The notes: generated from the sequence alone by a model not told the origin. Counted from the first letter of the stretch, positions 22,179 to 30,794 are shown. The stretch: 33,582 nt of DNA from Bacilli bacterium (GCA_024695235.1 JAILIP010000003.1:1-33582); one strand, 5' to 3'. Numbers and translations: made by a program.

Positions 22179-22214
22179 TTGTAAAAAGGGCGAGTATTAT
22201 TATAATAATATTCG
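22179..22214 (+). promoter_or_regulatory. Hydrogenase operon promoter overlapped by a palindrome
   Basis: TTGTAA (22179-22184), 16-nt spacer, TATAAT (22201-22206). The -10 sits inside a palindrome, core TATTATTATAATAATA (22195-22210), flanked by CGA and TCG. It resembles Fur/PerR-type AT-rich operators in form, so repression by a metal- or redox-sensing protein is possible. Confidence 0.55.
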
Positions 22215-22241
22215 TTACTTTATTTTTTATTGGAGGATTTT

Positions 22242-22742
22242 ATGGCGCATTTACAAGCTCACGCTGTCAAGCAAATCACCGAGATTGTTGAACGTTTTAA
22301 AGACGAAGAGACACCTCTTATGATGATTCTTGAAGCTATCCAATCCGAATATGGATATATCCCTCTTGAAGTCCAAGAACTCGTATCCAAACTTACAGGT
22401 ATTCCAGTAGCAGAGATTTATGGAGTTGTTACATTCTACTCATTTTTCTCTCTTACCCCAAAGGGCAAATATGTCATTGGTGTATGTTTAGGAACAGCCT
22501 GCTATGTTAAAGGTTCTCAACTTGTCATGGATAAGTTCAGTGAACTTCTCAATATCAAACCAGGCGAAACAACTGAAGATGGTTTATTCACTTTAGATGC
22601 CTTACGTTGCATTGGTGCATGTGGTATTGCACCAGCTATTTCAATTAACGGTAAGGTGTATCCAAAGATGGATCCAAGTAAAGTTGGGGCAGTCATTAAA
22701 GAATACCATGACTTAGCCGCCAAGGAAGGAGCAGCTCAATAA
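22242..22742 (+). CDS. hydC: NAD-linked [FeFe] hydrogenase subunit C (NuoE-like)
   Basis: This 166-residue protein has a thioredoxin-like [2Fe-2S] fold with four Cys: GVCLGTACYVKG and RCIGACGIAP. It is like NuoE/HoxE and passes electrons between the flavin subunit and the hydrogenase subunit in the cytoplasm. EIYGVVTFYSFFSLTPKGK is a family hallmark. ATG 22242 was chosen because GGAGG sits 6 nt upstream; a TTG four codons earlier lies on the ribosome site. The stop overlaps the next ATG (TAATG). First of three genes hydC-hydB-hydA. Confidence 0.9.
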   Translation: MAHLQAHAVKQITEIVERFKDEETPLMMILEAIQSEYGYIPLEVQELVSKLTGIPVAEIYGVVTFYSFFSLTPKGKYVIGVCLGTACYVKGSQLVMDKFSELLNIKPGETTEDGLFTLDALRCIGACGIAPAISINGKVYPKMDPSKVGAVIKEYHDLAAKEGAAQ

Positions 22743-24613
22743 TGGAAAAGATTCTCACAAAAGAGCAATTACACGCTAAAGTTGAGCATTGCTCAAAATG
22801 TCTTGATGAAAAATTCAATGGTAAAGATGGTAAAAAACATTTAGTTATCTGTGGTGGTACTGGTTGTATTTCATCTCATTCTGATGAGATTCTTAAACAT
22901 TTAGAAGAACTCATTAAAGAAAAGCACCTTGAAGATAAAGCAACAGTCAATAGAGTTGGTTGCTTTGGCTTTTGTTCTCAAGGACCATTCGTTAAAGTTT
23001 TCCCAGAAGATAGACTCTATCGCGCTGTTAAGGTAAGCGATGTTGATCGTATCATTCAAGAAGACATCATCGAAGGAAAATGCATTACTGACCTTCTTTA
23101 TGAAGACCCAGTCACTCATGAGAAAGTTGAACGTCAAGATGATATCAACTTCTATAAGAAACAACAACGTATTGCATTAAATGGTTGTTCAATGATCAAC
23201 CCGGAGCAAATCGAAGAAGCCTTTGGCTTTGGAGCATTCAAAGGACTTGAAAGGGCCCTCAACATGTCTCAACAAGAAGTCGTTGATGAAGTCTTAAAGA
23301 GTGGACTTCGTGGTCGTGGTGGTGCAGGCTTCCCAACAGGAAGAAAATGGCAATTCGCTTTAAATCAACAAAGTGAAGATAAATATGTCATCTGTAATGG
23401 TGATGAAGGCGATCCAGGTGCATTTATGGACCGTTCCATCCTTGAAGGTAACCCAGTCGGAGTTATCGAAGGTATGATGATCGCTGGCTATGCCATCGGT
23501 GCTAAAAACGGTTACTTCTATGTCCGTGCTGAATATCCAATCGCTGTTAAAAGACTCCAAATTGCTATTAAGCAACTCGAAGAAGTCGGTTTACTTGGCG
23601 ATAACATCTTAGGAAGTGGATTCTCCTTTAGATGCCATATCCGTTTAGGCGCAGGCGCATTCGTCTGTGGTGAAGAAACAGCACTTCTTAACTCAATCGA
23701 AGGTAAACGTGGCATGCCACGTCCTCGTCCACCATTCCCTGCTGTAAAGGGACTCTGGGGCAAACCATCCATCATCAACAACGTTGAAACACTTGCTGAT
23801 GTTAGCTGGATTCTCCGTAATGGTGGCGATAAATTTGCCGCTATTGGTACAGAAAAGTCCAAAGGTACAAAAGTCTTTGCTTTAGGTGGCAAGGTCAACA
23901 ACGTTGGTCTAGTTGAAGTACCAATGGGAACTACCCTTAGAGAACTCATCTTTGATATCGGTGGTGGTATCCCAGGTGGCAAGAAGTTCAAAGCTATTCA
24001 AACAGGTGGTCCATCAGGCGGTTGTTTAACCGAAAAGGATCTCGATGTTGAAATCGACTTTGACTCATTAATCGCTAGAGGCTCAATGATGGGCTCTGGT
24101 GGTGCTATTGTCATGGATGAAGATAACTGTATGGTCGACGTCGCTAAATTCTATATGGAATTTATCTGCGATGAATCATGTGGTAAATGTTCACCATGTC
24201 GTATTGGCACAAAGCGCATGCTTGAAATCTTAACTAAGATTTGTGATGGTAAGGGTGAAGAAAAGGATCTTACTGAACTAAAAGAACTTGCAGATATCAC
24301 AAAGACTAACTCACTTTGTGCGTTAGGACAAACTGCTGCAAACCCAATTCTTTCAACAATGAAAAACTTCCCTGAAGAGTATGAAGCTCACGTTAAAGAT
24401 AAAAAGTGTCCTGCTCACGTTTGTAAATCAATGCTCAAATATGTCATTGATCCAGAAAAATGTAAGAAATGCTCTATGTGTGCACGTAATTGCCCAGTTG
24501 GAGCTATCACTGGAGAAGTTGGTAAAACTCCATTTGTCATCGATTCAAGCAAATGTATTAAGTGTGGACTTTGTATGTCAAACTGCCACTTCCACGCTAT
24601 AAGTAAACAATAG
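22742..24613 (+). CDS. hydB: NAD-linked [FeFe] hydrogenase subunit B (NuoF-like flavoprotein)
   Basis: This 623-residue subunit has an N-terminal thioredoxin-like [2Fe-2S] domain (CGGTGCISSHSDE and GCFGFCSQGP). The FMN/NAD site is GRGGAGFPTGRKW near residue 190, with NGDEGDPGAF. SLBB and [4Fe-4S] NuoF motifs include CGKCSPCRIGTKRM (~480). Two C-terminal ferredoxin clusters are CKKCSMCARNCPVGAI (~574) and CIKCGLCMSNCHFHAI (~605). This is the full architecture of HydB of trimeric bifurcating hydrogenases, where NADH and reduced ferredoxin are used together. Translation is coupled to hydC by a one-base overlap. All cluster Cys are present. Confidence 0.93.
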   Translation: MEKILTKEQLHAKVEHCSKCLDEKFNGKDGKKHLVICGGTGCISSHSDEILKHLEELIKEKHLEDKATVNRVGCFGFCSQGPFVKVFPEDRLYRAVKVSDVDRIIQEDIIEGKCITDLLYEDPVTHEKVERQDDINFYKKQQRIALNGCSMINPEQIEEAFGFGAFKGLERALNMSQQEVVDEVLKSGLRGRGGAGFPTGRKWQFALNQQSEDKYVICNGDEGDPGAFMDRSILEGNPVGVIEGMMIAGYAIGAKNGYFYVRAEYPIAVKRLQIAIKQLEEVGLLGDNILGSGFSFRCHIRLGAGAFVCGEETALLNSIEGKRGMPRPRPPFPAVKGLWGKPSIINNVETLADVSWILRNGGDKFAAIGTEKSKGTKVFALGGKVNNVGLVEVPMGTTLRELIFDIGGGIPGGKKFKAIQTGGPSGGCLTEKDLDVEIDFDSLIARGSMMGSGGAIVMDEDNCMVDVAKFYMEFICDESCGKCSPCRIGTKRMLEILTKICDGKGEEKDLTELKELADITKTNSLCALGQTAANPILSTMKNFPEEYEAHVKDKKCPAHVCKSMLKYVIDPEKCKKCSMCARNCPVGAITGEVGKTPFVIDSSKCIKCGLCMSNCHFHAISKQ

Positions 24614-24625
24614 GAGGACGAAACA

Positions 24626-26398
24626 ATGGCTTTAGTAAATATCAAAATTGAAGGTAAATCCTATCAAGTTGAAGACAATTTAACCGTCCTTCAAGCTTGC
24701 CGTAAATGCGGATATCAAATCCCATCGCTATGTTCATATATGGATGGTAAGTGCTCTTTAGCATCATGCCGTGTATGTTTAGTGGAAGTTGTTGGAGCAC
24801 GTGGCCTCGTTGCATCATGTGCCTATCCAGTTAACGAAGGAATGGAAATTATCATTTCCTCTCCAAAAGCAATTGAGGCTAGAAGAAATAGTGTTGAACT
24901 CATTCTTTCTAACCATCAACGCAACTGTCTCCAATGTGAGAAAAATGGTAAATGCGAACTCTTAGAAGTTTCTAAACTCGTCGGAGCTCGTGATAATAAG
25001 TTCATGGGTCAAGTGACCGATGCCACAATTGATGAAGTTGCTCCAGGTATCGTTAGAAATACCGGTAAATGTATTCTCTGCGGTCGTTGTATTGAAGCTT
25101 GTAAGTCAATTCAAGGTATTGGCATCTTAGGATTCGAAAGACGTGGTTTTAAGACTATCGTTGCTCCTGCCCAAAATAGAAGCTTCGCTTCTAGCCCATG
25201 TATGCAATGCGGTCAATGTGTCCTTGTTTGCCCAACAGGCGCCCTCATGGAACATAGTGAAATCGCTAATGTTGATAAAGCAATGAAAGAAGGCAAATTC
25301 GTCGTTTGCCAAGTTGCTCCAGCTGTTCGTGCTGCTATCGCTGAAGAATTCGGTGAAAGAATTGGCACTAACGGAACAAAGAAAATGATTGCCGCACTTC
25401 ATAGACTCGGATTTAATAGAGTCTTCGATGTTAACTTCGGTGCTGACTTAACAATTATGGAAGAAGGAACAGAACTCCTTGAAAGAATCAAAAAAGGAGG
25501 AGTGCTCCCTCAAATTACATCCTGCTCACCAGGATGGATTAACTATATGGAATATTTCTACCCAGAAGTCATTCCAAATATGTCGACATGTAAATCACCT
25601 CATCAAATGCAAGGTGCTATTACAAAGACATACTTTGCTAAATCACATAATTTAGATCCAAAAGACATCTATGTTGTCTCCATCATGCCTTGTACTGCTA
25701 AAAAGTATGAGAAATCTCGTAAAGAGATGGAAGTTGATGGCATTAGAGATGTTGATGCTGTTTTAACTACTAGAGAAATCGCCAAGATGATCAAACGTAG
25801 TGGTATCATTTGGGATAGACTCCCTGAAGATGAAGAGTTTGATCAAGACCTTTTAGGTCAATATAGTGGTGCTGGTGTTATCTTCGGTGTCACAGGTGGA
25901 GTTATGGAAGCAGCCCTTAGAACCGCTTATCATGAACTCACTGGTGAGGATTTCGGAAAGATTAATTTTGAAGCTGTACGTGGCCTTAAAGGCATTCGTG
26001 AAGCAGAAATTGATGTTAAAGGAACAAAGCTTAAAGTCGCAATAGCCTCTGGCATGAACAACGCTAAAGTACTTCTCGATGAAGTAAAAGCTGGTAAATC
26101 ACCATATGCATTCATTGAAATCATGGGTTGCCCAGGTGGATGTATCAATGGTGGTGGTCAACCATATGTCAAACCAATGTTCCTTCCAAAGGAAGATGAT
26201 AATATCTTAGAGACATATCGCGAGAAACGTGCATCAGTCCTATATAGTGAAGATGAACGTCAAGTCATTAGACAATCTCACAATAACCCAGATATCATCA
26301 AACTCTATAAGGAATATCTTGGTCATCCTCTTAGTGAAGAAGCTGAAAGATTGCTTCATACTCACTATGATGCCCATAGAGAAAAATATCCTGATTAA
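24626..26398 (+). CDS. hydA: [FeFe] hydrogenase catalytic subunit
   Basis: This 590-residue protein has an N-terminal [2Fe-2S] domain (CSYMDGKCSLASCRVC), a His/Cys cluster (HQRNCLQCEKNGKC) and two [4Fe-4S] sites (CILCGRCIEAC, CMQCGQCVLVCP). The H-cluster domain has L1 TSCSPGW (298-304), L2 MPCTAKKYE (C356) and L3 MGCPGGCINGGGQP (C502, C506). A C-terminal small-subunit-like tail ends it. It makes or consumes H2, coupled through HydB/HydC to NAD and ferredoxin. L1 has Ser where the classic motif TSCCP has its second Cys. GGAGG precedes the ATG, 12 nt after hydB; a terminator follows. Maturases HydEFG are not in the window. Confidence 0.94.
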   Translation: MALVNIKIEGKSYQVEDNLTVLQACRKCGYQIPSLCSYMDGKCSLASCRVCLVEVVGARGLVASCAYPVNEGMEIIISSPKAIEARRNSVELILSNHQRNCLQCEKNGKCELLEVSKLVGARDNKFMGQVTDATIDEVAPGIVRNTGKCILCGRCIEACKSIQGIGILGFERRGFKTIVAPAQNRSFASSPCMQCGQCVLVCPTGALMEHSEIANVDKAMKEGKFVVCQVAPAVRAAIAEEFGERIGTNGTKKMIAALHRLGFNRVFDVNFGADLTIMEEGTELLERIKKGGVLPQITSCSPGWINYMEYFYPEVIPNMSTCKSPHQMQGAITKTYFAKSHNLDPKDIYVVSIMPCTAKKYEKSRKEMEVDGIRDVDAVLTTREIAKMIKRSGIIWDRLPEDEEFDQDLLGQYSGAGVIFGVTGGVMEAALRTAYHELTGEDFGKINFEAVRGLKGIREAEIDVKGTKLKVAIASGMNNAKVLLDEVKAGKSPYAFIEIMGCPGGCINGGGQPYVKPMFLPKEDDNILETYREKRASVLYSEDERQVIRQSHNNPDIIKLYKEYLGHPLSEEAERLLHTHYDAHREKYPD

Positions 26399-26404
26399 TG
26401 AATG

Positions 26405-26429
26405 GCCCTCAACTGAGGGCTTTTCTTTT
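26405..26429 (+). terminator. Terminator of hydrogenase operon
   Basis: GCCCTCA (26405-26411), AC, TGAGGGC (26414-26420), then TTTTCTTTT. Confidence 0.85.
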
Positions 26430-26439
26430 AGAAAAGATT

Positions 26440-26448
26440 TGATATAAT
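26440..26448 (+). promoter_or_regulatory. Extended -10 promoter of small unit
   Basis: TGA-TATAAT at 26440-26448, just after the hydrogenase terminator; start near 26455. Confidence 0.5.
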
Positions 26449-26474
26449 ATACCTACAAGAAAGGAAGTGAGAAC

Positions 26475-26531
26475 ATGTATACTTATGTTCCATTAACCTT
26501 ATCTTCCGCGATTTATATCGCGTTAATATAA
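26475..26531 (+). CDS. Putative 18-residue hydrophobic peptide or small RNA
   Basis: ATG 26475 follows AAGGAAGTGAGAAC (good ribosome site at 26461-26466) and opens MYTYVPLTLSSAIYIALI, ended by TAA. The frame contains a perfect hairpin CGCGAT-TTAT-ATCGCG (26507-26522). With its own extended -10 and terminator, the unit would be a ~105-nt RNA. It may be a type-I-toxin-like membrane peptide, a leader peptide or simply an sRNA. The hydrophobic composition is suggestive, but such a short frame can arise by chance. Confidence 0.35.
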   Translation: MYTYVPLTLSSAIYIALI

Positions 26532-26532
26532 A

Positions 26533-26560
26533 AAGAACTGGACGTCACTTCCAGTTCTTT
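26533..26560. terminator. Bidirectional terminator between small unit and minus-strand gene
   Basis: AAGAACTGGA pairs with TCCAGTTCTT around CGTCACT; T-run (TTTTC) on the plus side and an A-run on the other side, which gives T's on the minus strand. Confidence 0.8.
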
Positions 26561-26569
26561 TCTTTTATA

Positions 26570-28213
26570 TTATCCGAGGATATAAACTAGTTTACCTTCA
26601 TCGTTAACGGTGTCACCGACAACTTGATGGGTGAAGCCATAAGCATCAATCTTAGCTTTTTGAGTTTCATTGAATGCTTCTTCGATGGAGAACACTAAGT
26701 TATTAGTCTTTTTATCAAAGGAACAAACCTTATCATCTTTTAAGGCTTCAAAGATCATGTTTGAGACTTCATTGCCAAATGATTCAGAAACTCTCTTTTC
26801 ACCATAATAGATTTCGTTCACATTAAATGTGAAGTTGTATTTATCAGCGTTCACGTATTTAGCACCGATACAAATGTATGTTTCATACCCATTGATGTTA
26901 AAACCAATAGTGAGTTTGATGGAATTATCATAGATATTCGCGTACATGTTATCGATTGTGAATGTACATACTGTGTATTTACCATTACTTGAACGATGTG
27001 ACATGAGGTATGGAATACCAATTGAATCAGATGTTGCTAAAGTAGCACTTAGATCCTTTTCATTAATAAGAGTGATTTCTCTTCCTGAATATGCAGGATC
27101 TTTTGGTAATGTGACATCATCGAGATTGACATCGATATCGTGATCAACTAAATCAAAGATTTCTTTCTCTGGGTGGACAATACAACCTGGGTGTTCAAGT
27201 CCATCGTAAGGAAGAAGAATTCCAGAATATGTAGTAGGATCATCAATGCCAATGCTTTCTAATGAAAGATTTTGAATGAATTCTTTATCATCGGCGTCAA
27301 CTTTATCAAATCCATAGATGAGATAGTTATATAGCATGATACCTTCATCATCGGTTAAATCAGATGATTCAAGGATTGTTTTTGTTTTCTCTTTGAGTGA
27401 ATCCCAGTCAGCATCATTTTCATATATTGGAGTGACATAGTTTTCATTTGTGTGTAATGGCTTTAGGTTAACAGTGCCATTAAGACCATTCTTATCAAGA
27501 GAAACATCAAATAGTTCTTGGTTATAGAACTCTCCTATGACTGTGTCATAGAATGAGTTAGCTTCCTTGGATTGGAAGATATCCAAGTCTTTTTGGACTG
27601 ATGATTTTGGATAGTAAATGCGATTGTTCTTTTCAACATCACTAACAAAGGAGAATCCTGTTTGTTGAAGCATTGAAGTTAAAAAGTCATCATGAAGAAC
27701 TTTTTGAACAGTGGAGTTATCACTTTTTACGTTAACTCTTCCTAATTTGATGTTTTTGATTGTGAACACGAGTGATTCTTCGTCGTTAATAGTTTCTTTA
27801 GAAAGGGTGGTATAGAATTTGATTCTTGTCTTAAAGACATTTGCGACTTTAGCACTGGCAGCGAACATATATTCTTCATCGCCAGTTTGGATGTTAGCGC
27901 CCATATAGAATTTCTTTAAAGTAGGGAAGGCATTGGTAATTGTGTCATTTGCTTCTAGAAGCATTTGATTTAGATCGTTTTCAGAGATATTGAAAACTAA
28001 AGCTTCTTTATCCTTAACTTCTTCTAATGCACGGACTGCACTATCTTGAAGCATATGTGAAGCATTGAATTCCGGATCTTTTTTAACAGCTTTCGCTCCA
28101 TTATCGTAGAAACAGATATATAAAGCGATGAATGGTGACGCTATAACAAGCGCAACAACAGCTAAAGTAATTACTAGTCGGATAATCCAACTTCCTCTTT
28201 TTTGTTCACCCAT
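26570..28213 (-). CDS. Membrane-anchored extracellular protein, unknown
   Basis: This 547-residue protein has one N-terminal membrane helix (about residues 12-34: IIRLVITLAVVALVIASPFIALYI) after a short basic start, so the rest lies outside the cell. The large domain is acidic and mixed alpha/beta, with KEALVFNISENDLNQMLLEA near residue 70; a late part repeats a similar idea (YTCxxTIDNMYANIYDN, TIGFNINGYETYICIG). I do not recognise a family; YpmS/LPS-transport-like lipid-binding folds share this look, but that is speculation. AAAGGAG precedes the ATG; the promoter -10 TATAAT (28253-28258, minus) fits a 32-nt leader. Single-gene unit. Confidence 0.75.
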   Translation of the reverse strand: MGEQKRGSWIIRLVITLAVVALVIASPFIALYICFYDNGAKAVKKDPEFNASHMLQDSAVRALEEVKDKEALVFNISENDLNQMLLEANDTITNAFPTLKKFYMGANIQTGDEEYMFAASAKVANVFKTRIKFYTTLSKETINDEESLVFTIKNIKLGRVNVKSDNSTVQKVLHDDFLTSMLQQTGFSFVSDVEKNNRIYYPKSSVQKDLDIFQSKEANSFYDTVIGEFYNQELFDVSLDKNGLNGTVNLKPLHTNENYVTPIYENDADWDSLKEKTKTILESSDLTDDEGIMLYNYLIYGFDKVDADDKEFIQNLSLESIGIDDPTTYSGILLPYDGLEHPGCIVHPEKEIFDLVDHDIDVNLDDVTLPKDPAYSGREITLINEKDLSATLATSDSIGIPYLMSHRSSNGKYTVCTFTIDNMYANIYDNSIKLTIGFNINGYETYICIGAKYVNADKYNFTFNVNEIYYGEKRVSESFGNEVSNMIFEALKDDKVCSFDKKTNNLVFSIEEAFNETQKAKIDAYGFTHQVVGDTVNDEGKLVYILG

Positions 28214-28252
28214 AACTTACTCCTTTATCACTAAAGCGATAATCTTTATTTA

Positions 28253-28292
28253 ATTATAAAATATTTACAGATATTTCACATACAAATATGTG
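28253..28292. promoter_or_regulatory. Divergent intergenic control region
   Basis: Contains TATAAT on the minus strand (28253-28258) for the 28213 gene and a palindrome CACATA-CAAA-TATGTG (28277-28292) between the two divergent genes. It could be an operator for one or both. No clear plus-strand -35/-10 pair could be assigned. Confidence 0.35.
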
Positions 28293-28373
28293 TGGGAGTA
28301 AATATTCTTTCTACATATTTAAAAAATATGGTAAAGTATTTTTAGAAATAGATCTTTCAGAAAGGATAACTTT

Positions 28374-29273
28374 ATGAAAAAACAATTCAAAAAAAGCCTT
28401 GTATCATTATTCGTCCTTGGTTGCAGTGCAACTCTTTTGAGTGCATGTAATAAAACCCCTAATTTTGATGGAATGTCAGGCTCTGAACTTTTAATCGCCC
28501 TTCATGAGCAAATGTTAAAAGATCACACAACATATATTAAATATACTGATTTCCAAAAATACTGTGTTGGCTCAAATAAACTCTACTCAATCGATAGAAA
28601 GAGTGAATCAGATAAGAGTTTAGTTGGTTTCTACACCGGTAAACTTCAATCAGGTTATTCTGGTTTTACCAGAGAACACGTTTGGGCATGTGCTAACTCA
28701 AGTGGTTTATGGGTTCACGGCAATAACAAACCAGTTGACACAAAATATAACGTCGATAACTCAGCATATAAAGGTGGGGGAAGTGATTTATATCATATCC
28801 GTCCATGCACAAGTGCAATTAACACCAAACGTGGTAGTGCAAAACTTTATGTTTTCCCAGCTACAGCTGTCAAAGATTCAACATACTATGAACACACTGA
28901 TGGTGGACCATACATCATCAAAACTGATACCGATGGTGACTACGCCAACAAGTTCGAACCAGCCAATGAGAATAAAGGCGATATGGCTCGTATCTTAATG
29001 TATGTCTACACACATTACTCATCAATCGGAGATAACTCTGAAGTTGATGAAGAAGTTCGTGGATATTTAGGTGCTCTTAACCTTAGAGATGTCTTTAACT
29101 CAGGTTACAGCCTCAAAGAAGTTCAAGATATCATCGTTGAATGGAATGAACTTGATCCACCAGATGAAACTGAAAAGTTAAGAAACGACACAGTTGAAAA
29201 GATTCAAGGTAATCGTAACCCATTCGTCGATCACCCAGAATATATCAAAAAGATTTTCCAAGAAGAGGAATAA
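28374..29273 (+). CDS. Endonuclease I family lipoprotein nuclease
   Basis: This 299-residue secreted nuclease has a signal peptide and lipobox LLSAC (lipidated Cys25). The catalytic beta-beta-alpha/metal region reads FTREHVWACAN, then GSDLYHIRPCTSAINTKRGS, which matches the N-R-E-H-x-W-P...S-D-L-H-H-x-x-P...N-x-x-R-G pattern of PF04231 (Vvn/NucM type). It degrades DNA or RNA outside the cell, likely for nucleotide salvage or biofilm DNA. GAAAGGA precedes the ATG. It ends at a strong terminator, so it stands alone. The classic Pro of WPxS is Ala here, but the essential His and Asn/Arg appear present. Confidence 0.87.
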   Translation: MKKQFKKSLVSLFVLGCSATLLSACNKTPNFDGMSGSELLIALHEQMLKDHTTYIKYTDFQKYCVGSNKLYSIDRKSESDKSLVGFYTGKLQSGYSGFTREHVWACANSSGLWVHGNNKPVDTKYNVDNSAYKGGGSDLYHIRPCTSAINTKRGSAKLYVFPATAVKDSTYYEHTDGGPYIIKTDTDGDYANKFEPANENKGDMARILMYVYTHYSSIGDNSEVDEEVRGYLGALNLRDVFNSGYSLKEVQDIIVEWNELDPPDETEKLRNDTVEKIQGNRNPFVDHPEYIKKIFQEEE

Positions 29274-29285
29274 AATTAAACTTAG

Positions 29286-29308
29286 AGCCTCTAATAAGAG
29301 GCTTTTTG
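29286..29308 (+). terminator. Terminator of endonuclease gene
   Basis: AGCCTCT (29286-29292), AATA, AGAGGCT (29297-29303), five T. Confidence 0.85.
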
Positions 29309-29317
29309 TTATAAATT

Positions 29318-30610
29318 ATGTATAAAGTAGGTTTAATTTCTTTAGGATGTGCTAAAAATCTCGTCGATAGTGAGATCATTTTAGGCATGCTAAAAAACTC
29401 CAACTTTGAAATAGTCAACACCATTGAAGAAAGTGATGTCATCATCGTTAACACCTGTGGCTTCATTGAAGATAGCAAGAAGGAGTCAATTGAGAATATC
29501 CTTGATGTTATCTCATACGGCAAAAAAGTCGTCGTTACAGGTTGCCTTGTTGAAAGGTATAAAGATGAACTTGCTAAATCCATTCCAGAAGTGGATCTTT
29601 GGGTCGGAATTAAAGACTATTATCGCTTCAATGAATTGCTTGAAGGACTTCTTAGAGAAGTCGAGATTGAAAAATTCAACCCATTCGTGAGACTATTGTC
29701 CACCCCAAATTTCATGGCCTATCTTCGTATCTCAGAAGGCTGTAATAACTGCTGTGCTTACTGTGCGATTCCTCTTATCCGTGGGCACTTCCGTTCTAGA
29801 GCAAAAGAAGATGTTTTGTTTGAGGCTAAACTTCTTGCTGAAAAGGGCATCAAAGAACTCGTGCTCATCTCTCAAGATACAACTAGATACGGTACAGATT
29901 TCAAAGAGAAATATGACATCGTCGATTTACTTAAAGAACTCGTGAAGTTTGATGAGTTTAAATCGATTAGGCTACTTTATCTATATCCAGATGAAATCAC
30001 TGATGAATTCATCGACTTTGTCGCAAATAACGAGAAAGTCGCTCCATATTTTGATATTCCTTTCCAGCATAGTGCTAACCCAGTTTTAAAAGGTATGCTT
30101 AGACGTGGAACTAAGGAAGATTATCAAACTCTTATCGATAAGATTAGAGCCAAAATTCCTAACGCAGTTATTAGAACAACCTACATTGTAGGTTTCCCAG
30201 GCGAAAGTGATGATGATTTTGTTGATTTGGTGGCGTTCACTAAAAAGAATCACTTTGATCATATGGGTGCATTCAAATATTCTCGTGAAGATGGCACGAA
30301 AGCATATGATTATCCTAACCAAGTTGATGAACGTCTAAAAGAAGCTAGACTCAACAAAATCATGGATGTTCAAAAGAAAATATCCTATGAGAATAATAAG
30401 AAGCGTATCGGAGAAGTGATGGAAGGAATCATCACCTCAGCTGATAAAGAACATAACATCTATAATATTCGCACCTATTGGAACGCTCCTGATGATATTG
30501 ATGGAACAATATCGTTTAAAGATGATGCTCCTCATAAAGTAGGGGATATTGTCAAAGTTAAAATCACATCTGCGTTCGTCTATGATCTATTCGCTGAAAT
30601 AGTGAAATAG
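29318..30610 (+). CDS. rimO: Ribosomal protein S12 methylthiotransferase
   Basis: This 430-residue radical-SAM enzyme adds a methylthio group to an Asp of ribosomal protein S12. The N-terminal UPF0004 domain has three Fe-S Cys (SLGCAKNLVDSE, C11; NTCGFIEDSK; TGCLVERY). The radical-SAM motif SEGCNNCCAYCAIPLIRG has C-x3-C-x2-C near 142-149. A C-terminal TRAM domain ends at FVYDLFAEIVK. Length and motifs favour RimO over MiaB (LGCAKNLVDSE). The start MYKVGL fits the family. An extended -10 (TGT-TATAAA, 29307-29315) ends only 2 nt before the ATG, so the real promoter may be upstream, reading through the terminator. Confidence 0.95.
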   Translation: MYKVGLISLGCAKNLVDSEIILGMLKNSNFEIVNTIEESDVIIVNTCGFIEDSKKESIENILDVISYGKKVVVTGCLVERYKDELAKSIPEVDLWVGIKDYYRFNELLEGLLREVEIEKFNPFVRLLSTPNFMAYLRISEGCNNCCAYCAIPLIRGHFRSRAKEDVLFEAKLLAEKGIKELVLISQDTTRYGTDFKEKYDIVDLLKELVKFDEFKSIRLLYLYPDEITDEFIDFVANNEKVAPYFDIPFQHSANPVLKGMLRRGTKEDYQTLIDKIRAKIPNAVIRTTYIVGFPGESDDDFVDLVAFTKKNHFDHMGAFKYSREDGTKAYDYPNQVDERLKEARLNKIMDVQKKISYENNKKRIGEVMEGIITSADKEHNIYNIRTYWNAPDDIDGTISFKDDAPHKVGDIVKVKITSAFVYDLFAEIVK

Positions 30611-30613
30611 TAA

Positions 30614-30643
30614 TTGCAAAAAGAGTATATCTAAGTATATACT
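30614..30643 (+). promoter_or_regulatory. Promoter of tRNA-Thr
   Basis: TTGCAA (30614-30619), 18-nt spacer, TATACT (30638-30643), 9 nt before the tRNA. Confidence 0.6.
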
Positions 30644-30652
30644 TATTGCGTT

Positions 30653-30726
30653 GCCTCCATAGTTAAGTGGTATAACGGATCCATGGTAAGGATCAATTCG
30701 TAGTTCGATTCTGCGTGGAGGCACCA
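30653..30726 (+). tRNA. tRNA-Thr (GGT)
   Basis: Acceptor GCCTCCA/TGGAGGC, D-stem GTTA/TAAC, anticodon stem GATCC/GGATC with loop ATGGTAA (GGT), a 4-nt variable loop, T-arm CGTAG-TTCGATT-CTGCG, A discriminator, encoded CCA. G1-C72 and C2-G71 agree with Thr identity. Confidence 0.9.
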
Positions 30727-30737
30727 TTAATAAAATT

Positions 30738-30763
30738 TAAGATACTATGTATCTTATTTTTTT
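30738..30763 (+). terminator. Terminator of tRNA-Thr
   Basis: TAAGATAC, TAT, GTATCTTA followed by seven T. Confidence 0.85.
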
Positions 30764-30779
30764 ATGTCATTGGCACTCT

Positions 30780-30794
30780 AGCACTATAAGTGCT
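30780..30794. repeat. Short inverted repeat before accessory genes
   Basis: AGCACT-ATA-AGTGCT, perfect 6-bp arms, between the tRNA-Thr terminator and the accessory pair; possible operator or hairpin. No T-run. Confidence 0.35.

Noticed and set aside
29307-29315. rimO promoter TGT-TATAAA as a leaderless start
   Set aside because: It ends only 2 nt before the ATG, so transcription would begin inside the gene; it may be chance or used with another start.
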